From Sphingomonadaceae bacterium (GTDB lineage: Bacteria; Pseudomonadota; Alphaproteobacteria; Sphingomonadales; Sphingomonadaceae), in NCBI GenBank assembly GCA_009926135.1, contig RFPL01000006.1:115782-179781 (forward strand): 64,000 nucleotides of DNA, in the 5' to 3' direction. Numbering within the stretch: the first letter of the stretch is position 1; each line of letters begins with the position of its first letter. The notes under the pieces were generated by a model. It worked only from the letters and a program-made list of their open reading frames with translations. It was not told the DNA's origin and searched no databases. The position numbers and the translations under genes were made by a program. Below, in pieces: positions 1 to 7,181 of the stretch.

Positions 1-702
1 GGCGATCCGTGGATTGGCGGCGATCGCCTGACCGACGGTCCGGCCTGGTCCGGTCACCACATTGAGCACGCCGGGGGGCAGGATATCCGCGGTCAGCTCG
101 GCGAACATCAGCAGCGTGAGAGGCGTCTGCGAAGCCGGCTTGATCACCGTGCAGTTGCCGGCAGCAAGCGCCGGGGCGATCTTCCATGCCGCCATCAGCA
201 GCGGGAAGTTCCATGGGATGATCTGGCCAACGACGCCGAGTGGCTCGCGGAAATGATAGGCGATGGTGTCGGCGTCGATCGTCGAGATCGTGCCTTCTTC
301 CGCCCGGATGCAGCCGGCGAAATAACGGAAATGGTCGATCGCGAGTGGCACGTCGGCGGCACGCGTCTCGCGGATCGGTTTGCCGTTGTCGATCGTCTCG
401 GCAAGCGCCAGCAGTTCAAGATTGTGTTCCAGACGGTCGGCGATCCTGTTGAGCAGCGGTGCGCGCTCGGCCGGCGATAGCCTCGCCCATTGGTCCCTGG
501 CGGAGTGGGCCGCGTCGAGCGCGCGCTCGACATCTTCGGAACTAGAGAGGGCGAACTCGGCGATCAGCGCGCCGTTGATCGGGCTCGTGTCGGCGAAATA
601 TTCGCCCGTGGAAGGCGGGCTCCAACGCCCGCCGATGAAATTGTCGTAGCGATGCCGAAAAGCTGGCGCGGCATTGATTGTCTCGATGGCCTGTTCGAAC
701 AT
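1..702 (-). CDS. aldehyde dehydrogenase, 3' end cut by window edge
   Basis: NAD(P)-dependent aldehyde dehydrogenase, which oxidises aldehydes to carboxylic acids in the cytoplasm. Only the first 234 codons are inside the window; the catalytic Cys/Glu half lies to the left. The start is the ATG at 702, preceded by an AAGGA ribosome site. The frame reads FIGGRW near residue 22, DNGKPIRET near 115 and the cofactor-domain signature IIPWNFPLLM near residue 155, followed by KPASQTPLT, all typical of class 3/ExaC-AcoD type enzymes. The substrate cannot be told from this half. It is separated from the next gene by about 190 bases with a terminator. Confidence 0.9.
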   Translation of the reverse strand, partial: MFEQAIETINAAPAFRHRYDNFIGGRWSPPSTGEYFADTSPINGALIAEFALSSSEDVERALDAAHSARDQWARLSPAERAPLLNRIADRLEHNLELLALAETIDNGKPIRETRAADVPLAIDHFRYFAGCIRAEEGTISTIDADTIAYHFREPLGVVGQIIPWNFPLLMAAWKIAPALAAGNCTVIKPASQTPLTLLMFAELTADILPPGVLNVVTGPGRTVGQAIAANPRIA

Positions 703-842
703 GATCCCGGTCCTTGTGTTGTCCTCGTCAAGTGTGTGCGTGACGGCGAGAGGCGGCATTCGCCCTGGATCCGGTTACCCCGTTCGCCCGGTCCCGGCGG
801 CGCACCTCGCAAATCCGGCCGTTGCGGCGACCCGCGACAAGA

Positions 843-876
843 ACGGCCCGCCGCCAGGGGCGGGGCGGCGGGCCGT
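843..876 (-). terminator. hairpin downstream of the Met-rich protein gene
   Basis: A 13-bp perfect inverted repeat (ACGGCCCGCCGCC and its complement) lies 20 bases past the stop of the 896-1318 gene. There is no strong T-run on the minus strand, so termination is inferred. A very similar hairpin follows the paralogous gene at 18337. Confidence 0.6.
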
Positions 877-895
877 CAGCTCCGGGGAGCGGAGT

Positions 896-1318
896 CTACA
901 TGTCACTCATCGGCATCGGTTTGTCCGAGGGCATCGCCATGGGCTTGTCCGCTGGCTTCATCCCCTTGCCCGGGCAACAATCCTTGCCCGGCTTCATTGG
1001 CATGCCCGCCTTGCCGCCTTGCGCCGCCATGCCGCCCATGCCCTGTTGCTGCATGCCTTGTTGCTGCATTCCCATCTGGTGATCCTGCATCATCTGATCG
1101 TGCATCTGCTGCCCGCCGTGATCCATGCCTTGCTGGTGCGCATGGTCTTGAGCGGCCGTGGCCGGCGACGGGGCGACAGGCACTTTGGGCGACGCTGCGG
1201 GCTTCGGGGCCGTGACCGCGGGCATGTCGGCCGGGGGTTCGTCGGCCATCACATAGGCCACGCCGCCCGCACTGGCGAGCAGGCCGAAAACGGCAAGATA
1301 GATGGCTTTCCGGGTCAT
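896..1318 (-). CDS. secreted Met/Gln/His-rich small protein, copper-binding type
   Basis: A 140-residue protein with an N-terminal signal peptide (MTRKAIYLAVFGLLASAG) and a low-complexity mature part rich in Met, Gln and His, including repeated GMQQQ units and a single Cys pair (KDCCPG). Such Met/His-rich periplasmic proteins commonly bind Cu(I)/Cu(II) or Ag(I), but no catalytic domain is visible and the metal is inferred. It is paralogous to the gene at 18337-18636: both begin with the same RKAxYLAxFGxLAS core, end with a similar GC hairpin and have the same TACGTA site about 90 bases upstream of the start. Confidence 0.75.
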   Translation of the reverse strand: MTRKAIYLAVFGLLASAGGVAYVMADEPPADMPAVTAPKPAASPKVPVAPSPATAAQDHAHQQGMDHGGQQMHDQMMQDHQMGMQQQGMQQQGMGGMAAQGGKAGMPMKPGKDCCPGKGMKPADKPMAMPSDKPMPMSDM

Positions 1319-1404
1319 TTCGCGTCTCCAATAAACTGGCGATTCTCGTGCGCTTGTCTCGCCGTTTCTTGGCTCCGCAATGCGACCTCACCTCGCTTGA
1401 AACT

Positions 1405-1414
1405 ATACGTATTG
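1405..1414 (-). promoter_or_regulatory. TACGTA-centred site, copy 1
   Basis: Plus-strand ATACGTATTG, 87 bases upstream of the gene starting at 1318. The same site occurs at 7163-7172, 8734-8743 and 18724-18733, each upstream of a minus-strand gene. The six-base core is palindromic and the flank TTG(T/C)GCGA is partly conserved, so it is a candidate operator or promoter element of a small regulon. Confidence 0.5.
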
Positions 1415-1429
1415 TGCGAAGCGCCCCGT

Positions 1430-1870
1430 TCAGTCGGCCATCGCCGCCGTGTGTCGGCAGGCTTCCGCACACCGCCGGCAGGTTTCAGCGCAAAGGGTCA
1501 GCTGCCGATCGTCACGCCACCGCTCGCATTCGCGAGCACACTGGTCGCAAGCCTCGGCACAGGCCCGGCAAAGGATGGTGTGGAGCGCCGAGCGACGCAG
1601 CATCGAATTGGCCGTCGTCTGACAGATTTCCGCACAATCGCTAAGGAGCGCGAGCAGTGGTGCGGGGGAAGGCGATCGGCTCGAGGTGGCGACATGGCTC
1701 GCCGTCTCCAAGCACATGGCATGCGACGCGGTGCAAAGATCGATGCACTCTTTCATCGGCATCGCCATTGACATGCCATTGGCCGAATCATCGCGGGCGA
1801 CAGCGCCGCTTGCCGCTCCGGCAGCGAGAAGGGTTGTACCATTCGTCAGAAACGTCCTGCGCTCGATCAT
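1430..1870 (-). CDS. Tat-exported four-helix copper storage protein (Csp-like)
   Basis: About 146 residues. The start at 1870 gives MIERRTFLTNG, a twin-arginine signal, so export of a folded metalloprotein is likely. The mature part has 14 Cys arranged as CxxxC pairs (ECIDLC, DCAEIC, LCRAC, EACDQC, LCAETC, RRCAEAC), the layout of the DUF326/Csp four-helix bundle that stores many Cu(I) ions through Cys pointing into the bundle core. It resembles Tat-exported Csp1 of methanotrophs in having the signal peptide. It starts 15 bases after the DUF1622 gene and is the last member of the minus-strand redox operon, which suggests that the operon deals with copper. Confidence 0.85.
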   Translation of the reverse strand: MIERRTFLTNGTTLLAAGAASGAVARDDSANGMSMAMPMKECIDLCTASHAMCLETASHVATSSRSPSPAPLLALLSDCAEICQTTANSMLRRSALHTILCRACAEACDQCARECERWRDDRQLTLCAETCRRCAEACRHTAAMAD

Positions 1871-1885
1871 CGTCACCTCCATGAA

Positions 1886-2326
1886 TTAGCCGCCTTGATC
1901 GGTCTCACGATGCTCCCCGCAGCCGGGTTGGCCGCCGCGACCTGCGGTAAGCGAGCGATGACGCGCCATGACCGTATCCTGCCAGGGCCAATGGCCGTTG
2001 ATCTCGACACCGAGCGAGATGCTGAGGAACGTGCGCACCAGGACCAGACCGGCCAGAACGACTAGGTCGGCGATTGTCGGGTTGATCACCAGCGATTTGA
2101 CGATGTCGCCCGCGACCAGGAACTCGAGACCCAGGAGTATGCTGCGCCCCAGCGTCGAACGGAAGGCGAGATAGGCTCGCGAGCGATCGCTCTTCCGAAA
2201 GGCCTGGAGAAATACGCCACTGGCATAGGCCGCGCCGATCAGGATGACCAAGGTGCCGGCCAGATCCAGAACGACGACGGCCAGGTGAAAAAACTGGCTG
2301 AGCCAAGGCGCGTTAATGGTGATCAT
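1886..2326 (-). CDS. DUF1622 family membrane protein
   Basis: The ATG at 2326 (MITINAPWLSQFF) gives 146 residues with three hydrophobic segments and the family core SILLGLEFLVAGDIVKS followed by LVRTFLSISLGVEINGHWPW. DUF1622 proteins are small inner-membrane proteins without an assigned role. The start overlaps the end of the cytochrome c gene by 14 bases, indicating translational coupling in the operon. An upstream in-frame extension exists but lies inside the cytochrome gene and looks like antisense noise. Confidence 0.85.
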   Translation of the reverse strand: MITINAPWLSQFFHLAVVVLDLAGTLVILIGAAYASGVFLQAFRKSDRSRAYLAFRSTLGRSILLGLEFLVAGDIVKSLVINPTIADLVVLAGLVLVRTFLSISLGVEINGHWPWQDTVMARHRSLTAGRGGQPGCGEHRETDQGG

Positions 2327-3035
2327 ACCACCCCCGGCGGCGGATGTTGTTGAAGCTGTCGGTGGTATGGCAGGCGTAGCACTGATCGACCCGGGCCTTC
2401 GCGCCTGCCGCCCGCTGCGAGACCATGCTGAAGTGCTCCATATAATGGCTGGGAGGCGCTTTGTGACACTCCACGCACTGCGTCGAATTGGTCGAAGGGT
2501 GGCGATAGCTGGCGATCTTCCACGAATCGGTGCTGTGACAGGTGGCGCAATCGGCGCCGAACAGCCCGAGATGCTTGTCCCTGATCGAATGACAGCTCGC
2601 ACAGTCGAGCGTCGCACTGGACATCGCCGACGGTTTTCTGGACTGCATTTGCGGAGCGGCTTGCCGCCAGTATTTGGGTTCGAGCAACGCGGCGTGGCTC
2701 ATCTGGACAATCCCCTGATCGCCCTGATGCTCGACATGGCAGGAGCTGCATTGCGCAGCCCGCGCATGGAACACGGTCGATTGCTTGTCCCCGAACTCGG
2801 TTCCGGCGTGGCATGACAGGCAGGTCTTCGCCTCAACACCCTTGATCGGCGTGTGGCAGCTGGCGCATTGTCCGGCCAATGAGCGATGGGCGCTCGACAA
2901 GGGTCCGGGTGCGACAAATCGCACCACGATTCCCGCCTCGGAAGGCGCGTTGGTGCGCAATGCGAGCCGCCCGCCCACCAGCAGCGCCACGGTTGCAACG
3001 ACGAAGAGCCAGAAAAGGAGGCGCGCAAACCTCAT
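2313..3035 (-). CDS. seven-haem c-type cytochrome, membrane anchored
   Basis: 240 residues from the ATG at 3035 (MRFARLLFWLF), which is one uncleaved TM or signal helix. Seven CxxCH haem sites follow between about residues 57 and 225: CASCH, CLSCH, CSSCH, CASCH, CATCH, CVECH and CYACH. This is a periplasmic multihaem electron carrier, similar in layout to class III/NapC-NrfH-associated cytochromes but not assignable to a named family from sequence alone. The start overlaps the stop of the membrane protein gene by four bases (ATGA). In context it should pass electrons between the membrane cytochrome and a periplasmic acceptor, possibly metal ions. Confidence 0.9.
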   Translation of the reverse strand: MRFARLLFWLFVVATVALLVGGRLALRTNAPSEAGIVVRFVAPGPLSSAHRSLAGQCASCHTPIKGVEAKTCLSCHAGTEFGDKQSTVFHARAAQCSSCHVEHQGDQGIVQMSHAALLEPKYWRQAAPQMQSRKPSAMSSATLDCASCHSIRDKHLGLFGADCATCHSTDSWKIASYRHPSTNSTQCVECHKAPPSHYMEHFSMVSQRAAGAKARVDQCYACHTTDSFNNIRRRGWYDHH

Positions 3036-3757
3036 AGCCAGCGCAATCCGAAATAGATCGCGGCGCCGATGTGGACGACGAGGACGGCATAGAGAATGCA
3101 GCCGACGACGATGTGCAGCCACCGCCACTTGCCGAACAGGGCATCGGTTGCGCTTTCGGCCCGCACCGCGAATTCCGTGTCCGCCATTGCTCCGGCCAGG
3201 GATTGAGCGTCCTCCGCGGCGGGATCGGCGGGCCGTTCGGCGGAGACGAACAGCAGTCTGTGCCAGCGGCGCAGCGGGGGCGCTTCCGCATCCTCGGCGA
3301 TGGTCGCGTCGAGGCCAAGAAACGCCGCTTGCAGCGAGGCCAGTTCGGATTTCCGTCCGCGCAGCGCCTTTGCCAACTGGCCCAGCAGATAGCGGCCGAT
3401 GTAGCCGCTCAAGACCGTCAGCAAGAGCGTCCCGGTCAAGACCAATCCGGCCGGGCTCTCAAAGCTATGCGCCGCGTGGATGAGGCCGAGGATCGCGGCC
3501 AGGACCCCGGCGTAGATGTGGATCGCCAGCAGCGTCGGCTTGCTGACGCGGTGCGCGGTCGCGTCAGCGATCGCTTTGACGTGTTTGACGAGGACATAGG
3601 GCAAGGTCAGCAGCATCAGCACCGCCGCCGCGATGCCGACGACCCCGCCGCCCAGGCTGCCCGGGAAGCTCGGAGACACGTGCAGCAGGTAGCCCAGCGG
3701 GAAGAGGATCACGAAGGCGACCATCAGACCGACCAGGATGTCGCCGCGCTCGCGCAT
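3032..3757 (-). CDS. membrane cytochrome-b561-like protein
   Basis: The ATG at 3757 (MRERGDILVGLMV) overlaps the stop of the reductase gene in a TGATG junction. The 241-residue product has about five hydrophobic helices: two near the N-terminus, one reading LLAIHIYAGVLAAILGLIHAAH with two or three His, one near LTGTLLLTVLSGYIGRYLL, and a last one reading WLHIVVGCILYAVLVVHIGAAIYF. Paired His on neighbouring helices suggest b-haem ligation, as in cytochrome b561 or ferric-reductase-like membrane proteins. Its place between an FNR-ferredoxin fusion and a multihaem cytochrome c supports a transmembrane electron-transfer role. Haem binding is inferred, not proven. Confidence 0.7.
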   Translation of the reverse strand: MRERGDILVGLMVAFVILFPLGYLLHVSPSFPGSLGGGVVGIAAAVLMLLTLPYVLVKHVKAIADATAHRVSKPTLLAIHIYAGVLAAILGLIHAAHSFESPAGLVLTGTLLLTVLSGYIGRYLLGQLAKALRGRKSELASLQAAFLGLDATIAEDAEAPPLRRWHRLLFVSAERPADPAAEDAQSLAGAMADTEFAVRAESATDALFGKWRWLHIVVGCILYAVLVVHIGAAIYFGLRWL

Positions 3758-5685
3758 CAGGCTTCCACCACCAGCGGCTGTCCGGCGCTCTTGGCCTGAC
3801 ACGCCAGAATGTAGCCCTTTTGCTTATCCTCCGGATCGAGACCGGTCTCGACCGCCATCGTGACCTCTCCGGAGAGCAGCTTGGTGACGCACACGCCGCA
3901 TTCGCCGATCCTGCAGGCGTAGGGTATCTCGACGCCGGCTTCTTCGGCGGCTTCCAGCACGGTCTCGTCTTCGGACAGCGGGGCCGAAACGCCCGAGATC
4001 GCAAAGGTCACCGTTGTCGGCGCCACGGCAGCCTTGCGCTTCGTGCGTGCCGCCGCCGGGGGTTCTTTGGCCTCGATCTCTTCCGCGTTGTCCGGCAAGG
4101 AGGCAGGGCCGAACGCCTCGGTGTGCAGCTGCGCCTCGGGCACGCCAAGCTCGGCGAGTTGTGCGCGCATCGCCGCCATCATGCCGGGAGGACCGCACAG
4201 GTGGACCCGGCGCTTGGCGATGTCCGGCACGGCCGAGCGCAGCATTTCCTGGGTAATCGGCCCTTCCGGCCCCAGCCATACGGTGCCGGCGGAGCGTTGC
4301 ATCGCGGCCATCACGTGAAGGTTGGGAAACCGCCGCTCCAGCCGTTCCAGTTCGTCGCGAAAGACGAATTCATCGGTCGAGCGCGCGCCGTAGAGGAAGA
4401 AGATCTCCCCCGGCCAGGCGGTGTCGGTGAGGTAGCGCAGCACCGACATCATCGGCGTGATGCCCACGCCCCCGGCGATCAGGACAATGCTCTCGGCATC
4501 GGTTCCGGTGAAGGTGAACTCACCGAAGGGGCCCGTCACCTTGAGCAGATCGCCGGGTTTGAGCTGATCGTGGAGAAACTTCGAAACCGCGCCCTGTTCC
4601 TCGCGCTTGACGGTGAGTTCGACGTAGGCCCGTTGCGTCGGCGAGGAGGCGATCGTGTAGGATCTTCGCACGGCCTTCCCGGCCTGGGGCGTGACCTCCA
4701 CCTGCAAGAATTGGCCGGGCAGAAAGTCGAACGGCAGGCGATCCGCGCCAGGATCGGCCAGCCGGAAGGTCTGGACCGTTGGCGTCTCGCGAACGATCTG
4801 GACGACCTTGAGCTGGCCCGACCACCGTTTCGAAGAACGCAGGGCCGCAGCCGGTGCGACGTCTTGTGGGGAGAGGGCGTCGCGCGCAGGGGGTAGCGAT
4901 GCCGGTGGCGGTTGCCGCGAGGTCCTGGCGAAGGCGGCAACGGGCGTCGCGACTGAAGGGCCGCTCGCGGCATTCGTCGCTCCCATCAGCGTCCGGACAC
5001 GGCGAAGCCGAAGCACTTGCAACGCGATCAGACTGGCGCTGACCAGGGCGAGGAAGAGCATGAGCAAGATGTGCGAAGGCGAAATTCCGAACCATTGCCG
5101 AGCACTTGCCTGCGCCGGATCGGCGATGCCGAGCTCTTCGCGAAACCAGTTTTGCGCCGCAACCGGAGTTTGTGCTTCGCGCTCAAGCGCGGCTTGACCG
5201 GCAGCACCGCTCTCCAAAAGATCGAATCCCTCGCGCAGCTTCCTCGTCGCATCGAGCCGTGCTTGCGGGGTCGCGGCGTGCATTGCCGCCGCGTTGGCCG
5301 CTTCGATCATCGCCAAGCCATCTGTGACGCGCTGTTCCGCCTGGCTGGCCAGAGCCTGCTTCTCCTCGGCCGAAGTGGCTGGCAATGTGAGCAGCCTGGC
5401 GAAAAACGGGCCGCGCCGGTCCGCCCCGCCATGTTCGCCTTCACCGCCCATCATCTCCTGCATCATGTCCTGCATCATCGCGGACATGGCGCTATTGGCG
5501 GCGGGCTGGCCGCCAGGCTTGGCCCCTCCGTTGTTGCTCATCGGGGAGGGCGTCGCCATGGCCGGCGCCGCGGCACTGGCAGGATGATGCGCGCTATGCT
5601 CGTCGGCGTCCTGTGCGTGCGCCGGCACTGCCAGCGCAAACACAGCGATTGCGGTCAACGCGCATCGGACTCCGGACATCGACAT
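3757..5685 (-). CDS. membrane-tethered FNR-ferredoxin fusion with Met/His-rich periplasmic domain
   Basis: 642 residues. A signal peptide (ending near AHAQDAD) is followed by a His/Met-rich segment with MMQDMMQEMMGG, a helical region, one TM near residues 205-228, then a ferredoxin-NADP reductase module (about 290-530) and a C-terminal plant-type 2Fe-2S ferredoxin. The FAD motif RSYTIASSP lies near 342, the nucleotide motif GGVGITP near 407 and HLCGPPGMM further on. The cluster ligands are C-x4-C-x2-C near 591 with a fourth Cys near 628 (ILACQ). Predicted topology: periplasmic metal-binding-like part and cytoplasmic NAD(P)H-oxidising part. Such a fusion would feed electrons to the next-encoded membrane protein and cytochrome c. 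The fusion architecture is unusual. Confidence 0.85.
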   Translation of the reverse strand: MSMSGVRCALTAIAVFALAVPAHAQDADEHSAHHPASAAAPAMATPSPMSNNGGAKPGGQPAANSAMSAMMQDMMQEMMGGEGEHGGADRRGPFFARLLTLPATSAEEKQALASQAEQRVTDGLAMIEAANAAAMHAATPQARLDATRKLREGFDLLESGAAGQAALEREAQTPVAAQNWFREELGIADPAQASARQWFGISPSHILLMLFLALVSASLIALQVLRLRRVRTLMGATNAASGPSVATPVAAFARTSRQPPPASLPPARDALSPQDVAPAAALRSSKRWSGQLKVVQIVRETPTVQTFRLADPGADRLPFDFLPGQFLQVEVTPQAGKAVRRSYTIASSPTQRAYVELTVKREEQGAVSKFLHDQLKPGDLLKVTGPFGEFTFTGTDAESIVLIAGGVGITPMMSVLRYLTDTAWPGEIFFLYGARSTDEFVFRDELERLERRFPNLHVMAAMQRSAGTVWLGPEGPITQEMLRSAVPDIAKRRVHLCGPPGMMAAMRAQLAELGVPEAQLHTEAFGPASLPDNAEEIEAKEPPAAARTKRKAAVAPTTVTFAISGVSAPLSEDETVLEAAEEAGVEIPYACRIGECGVCVTKLLSGEVTMAVETGLDPEDKQKGYILACQAKSAGQPLVVEA

Positions 5686-5705
5686 GGGGAGCGCTCGATC
5701 GCCGC

Positions 5706-6053
5706 CTACATGTCCTGCATGCCCCCGCTTGGCATCGAGCTGCTCTGGTTGGTCGGCTGTGCATCGGGAGCCGGGGTAGCGGGGTGGTTCATTCCCGGAC
5801 CCATGCGCATGCTGTCGTGATCCATTTTCTGCCGCTGATCGGCCTCCATCCGGTTGTGCATATCGTCGGCTGCCGCGGAATTGCCCGCGTCACCGCCTTC
5901 GGTCCCAGTTGCGGGATTGGTGGCCGCGGCGCTGGGGGTGGCGGCTGGAGTGGATTGGTCGTCCTTGCTGTTGCAAGCCGACAAGGCGAGAGCGCCTGCA
6001 AGCGCCACACCGATGCCTGTCCATGGCAATGCCTTGCGATTCCGGTACGTCAT
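5706..6053 (-). CDS. Met/His-rich lipoprotein
   Basis: 115 residues with an N-terminal helix and lipobox LALSACN, so it should be a membrane-anchored periplasmic lipoprotein. The mature chain is Ala/Thr/Pro-rich and then Met/His-rich (HNRMEADQ, MDHDSMRMGPGMNH), which fits a weak copper or silver binder. The ATG at 6053 has AAGGA eight bases upstream. It lies 29 bases after merR and 20 bases before the reductase fusion, so it is probably in the same transcript. Confidence 0.75.
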   Translation of the reverse strand: MTYRNRKALPWTGIGVALAGALALSACNSKDDQSTPAATPSAAATNPATGTEGGDAGNSAAADDMHNRMEADQRQKMDHDSMRMGPGMNHPATPAPDAQPTNQSSSMPSGGMQDM

Positions 6054-6082
6054 ATTCGGTCCTTTCTCTCTCTTATTGATGA

Positions 6083-6523
6083 TTAGCCGTGGCCCCGCGC
6101 AGGGTGCGATCCGCCGCGCCGCGCAGAGTCACTTCCCGCCAGAAAACCGGCCCACTTGGGCTGAGGTCCGTCGGGCGGGACTGCGACGGACAAGCTGGTC
6201 AGAAACTTCTCGACTTGCGAAAGCCAGTCGACATTGGCCTTGGCGGCAGCGAGTTTCGCGCGCGTGACCTCAAGCAGTCTCAAAACCCGATCTTGGTTCA
6301 CCGGCGATGCTTCGAGCAAGTCGCGGATCTGTTCGAGACTGAAGCCCGCTTCGTGGACGTGGCGAATGAATTGCAAACGCTCAAGGTCTTGATCGCAATA
6401 GACCCGGTAGCCCGCGCCATTTCTGACGGCCGCTGGCAACAGGCCCATGCGTTCGTAATACCGAACCGTGTCGCGGCCCACGCCGGCTGCGGCGGAGAAT
6501 TCTCCTATCTTCAAACCTGCCAT
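6083..6523 (-). CDS. MerR family regulator, no C-terminal Cys pair
   Basis: 146 residues from the ATG at 6523. The N-terminus MAGLKIGEFSAAAGVGRDTVRYYERMGLL is the MerR winged-helix signature (helix-turn-helix, then RYYE), followed by a dimerisation coiled coil. The metal-loop cysteines found in CueR, ZntR and PbrR are absent, so the effector is not predictable from motifs. It is the first gene of the unit that runs through the redox genes to the Csp-like gene, and so is the likely regulator of that operon. I see no clear 19-bp-spaced MerR operator immediately upstream. Confidence 0.8.
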   Translation of the reverse strand: MAGLKIGEFSAAAGVGRDTVRYYERMGLLPAAVRNGAGYRVYCDQDLERLQFIRHVHEAGFSLEQIRDLLEASPVNQDRVLRLLEVTRAKLAAAKANVDWLSQVEKFLTSLSVAVPPDGPQPKWAGFLAGSDSARRGGSHPARGHG

Positions 6524-6634
6524 GGCATCCGTCCCAATATGGTAGGCCGGGCCCTGCATCTTGTGTGCAGTCGGTTTCCGCATGGGACCGTTGTTGGGCG
6601 TCCCGGCCGCGCAGCGCCTCTCACGGGGAGCAGG

Positions 6635-6669
6635 GGTCGTTGGCCCCCCGGTGGGAATGGCCAACGACC
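6635..6669 (-). terminator. perfect 11-bp hairpin after the 6705-7064 gene
   Basis: GGTCGTTGGCC and its exact complement are separated by 13 bases, 36 bases past the stop at 6705. No T-run follows on the minus strand. It probably separates that gene from merR. Confidence 0.55.
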
Positions 6670-6704
6670 TCATCGACAGCCGCCGCGCGCGCGGCTGGCC
6701 GCGC

Positions 6705-7064
6705 TCAGTGACTGCGCTGCAGTTCGACGATATCGTTGCGCGCCGGTCGGCCGCTGACGACGGTGACGTGCGCGAAATGGTCGTCGAAGACATGGTCGAT
6801 GCGGACTTCGCCGACCTCCTGGCGGTGGAAGTTCGGACCCGCGCTCTTTTGCGGGCCGGGGTGACGCACGATCCGGTAAACGTCGAGAACCTGCCCGACT
6901 TCGGCGCCGTCGGCCTTGCCGATGCAGACGACCGTCCCGGTCGAATCGACCCGGACGATCGTTCCGCGCATGAACCAGGTGTGGCCGATGCCCTGCGACA
7001 GGACGGGGGTTGCGCCGAGCAAGGCAATTCCGGCGAGCGCGGCGGTGAGGGACTTCTTCAACAT
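6705..7064 (-). CDS. secreted FlgT-C-like small beta protein
   Basis: 119 residues from the ATG at 7064, chosen because it gives a clean signal peptide (MLKKSLTAALAGIALLGATPVLSQ). The mature part reads GTIVRVDSTGTVVCIGKADGAEVGQVLDVYR, with repeated G-x-V-x-V strands like the C-terminal barrel of FlgT and related outer-membrane assembly proteins. No catalytic residues are visible; the function is unknown. It has a TACGTA site 99 bases upstream and is likely a single-gene unit closed by the hairpin at 6635-6669. Confidence 0.65.
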   Translation of the reverse strand: MLKKSLTAALAGIALLGATPVLSQGIGHTWFMRGTIVRVDSTGTVVCIGKADGAEVGQVLDVYRIVRHPGPQKSAGPNFHRQEVGEVRIDHVFDDHFAHVTVVSGRPARNDIVELQRSH

Positions 7065-7162
7065 GATCGACTCCTTGGCAAGATTCAGGAGACCGGCCCC
7101 AGGCCTCATGGGGAAGATGCTGTCTTCGTTCTTTGGAGTAAGGACCAGCGTCCCGGCTCGAC

Positions 7163-7172
7163 ATACGTATTG
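7163..7172 (-). promoter_or_regulatory. TACGTA-centred site, copy 2
   Basis: Plus-strand ATACGTATTG, 99 bases upstream of the 7064 start and just past the stop of the next gene. It shares the core with the sites at 1405, 8734 and 18724. Confidence 0.5.
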
Positions 7173-7181
7173 GTCACATCG

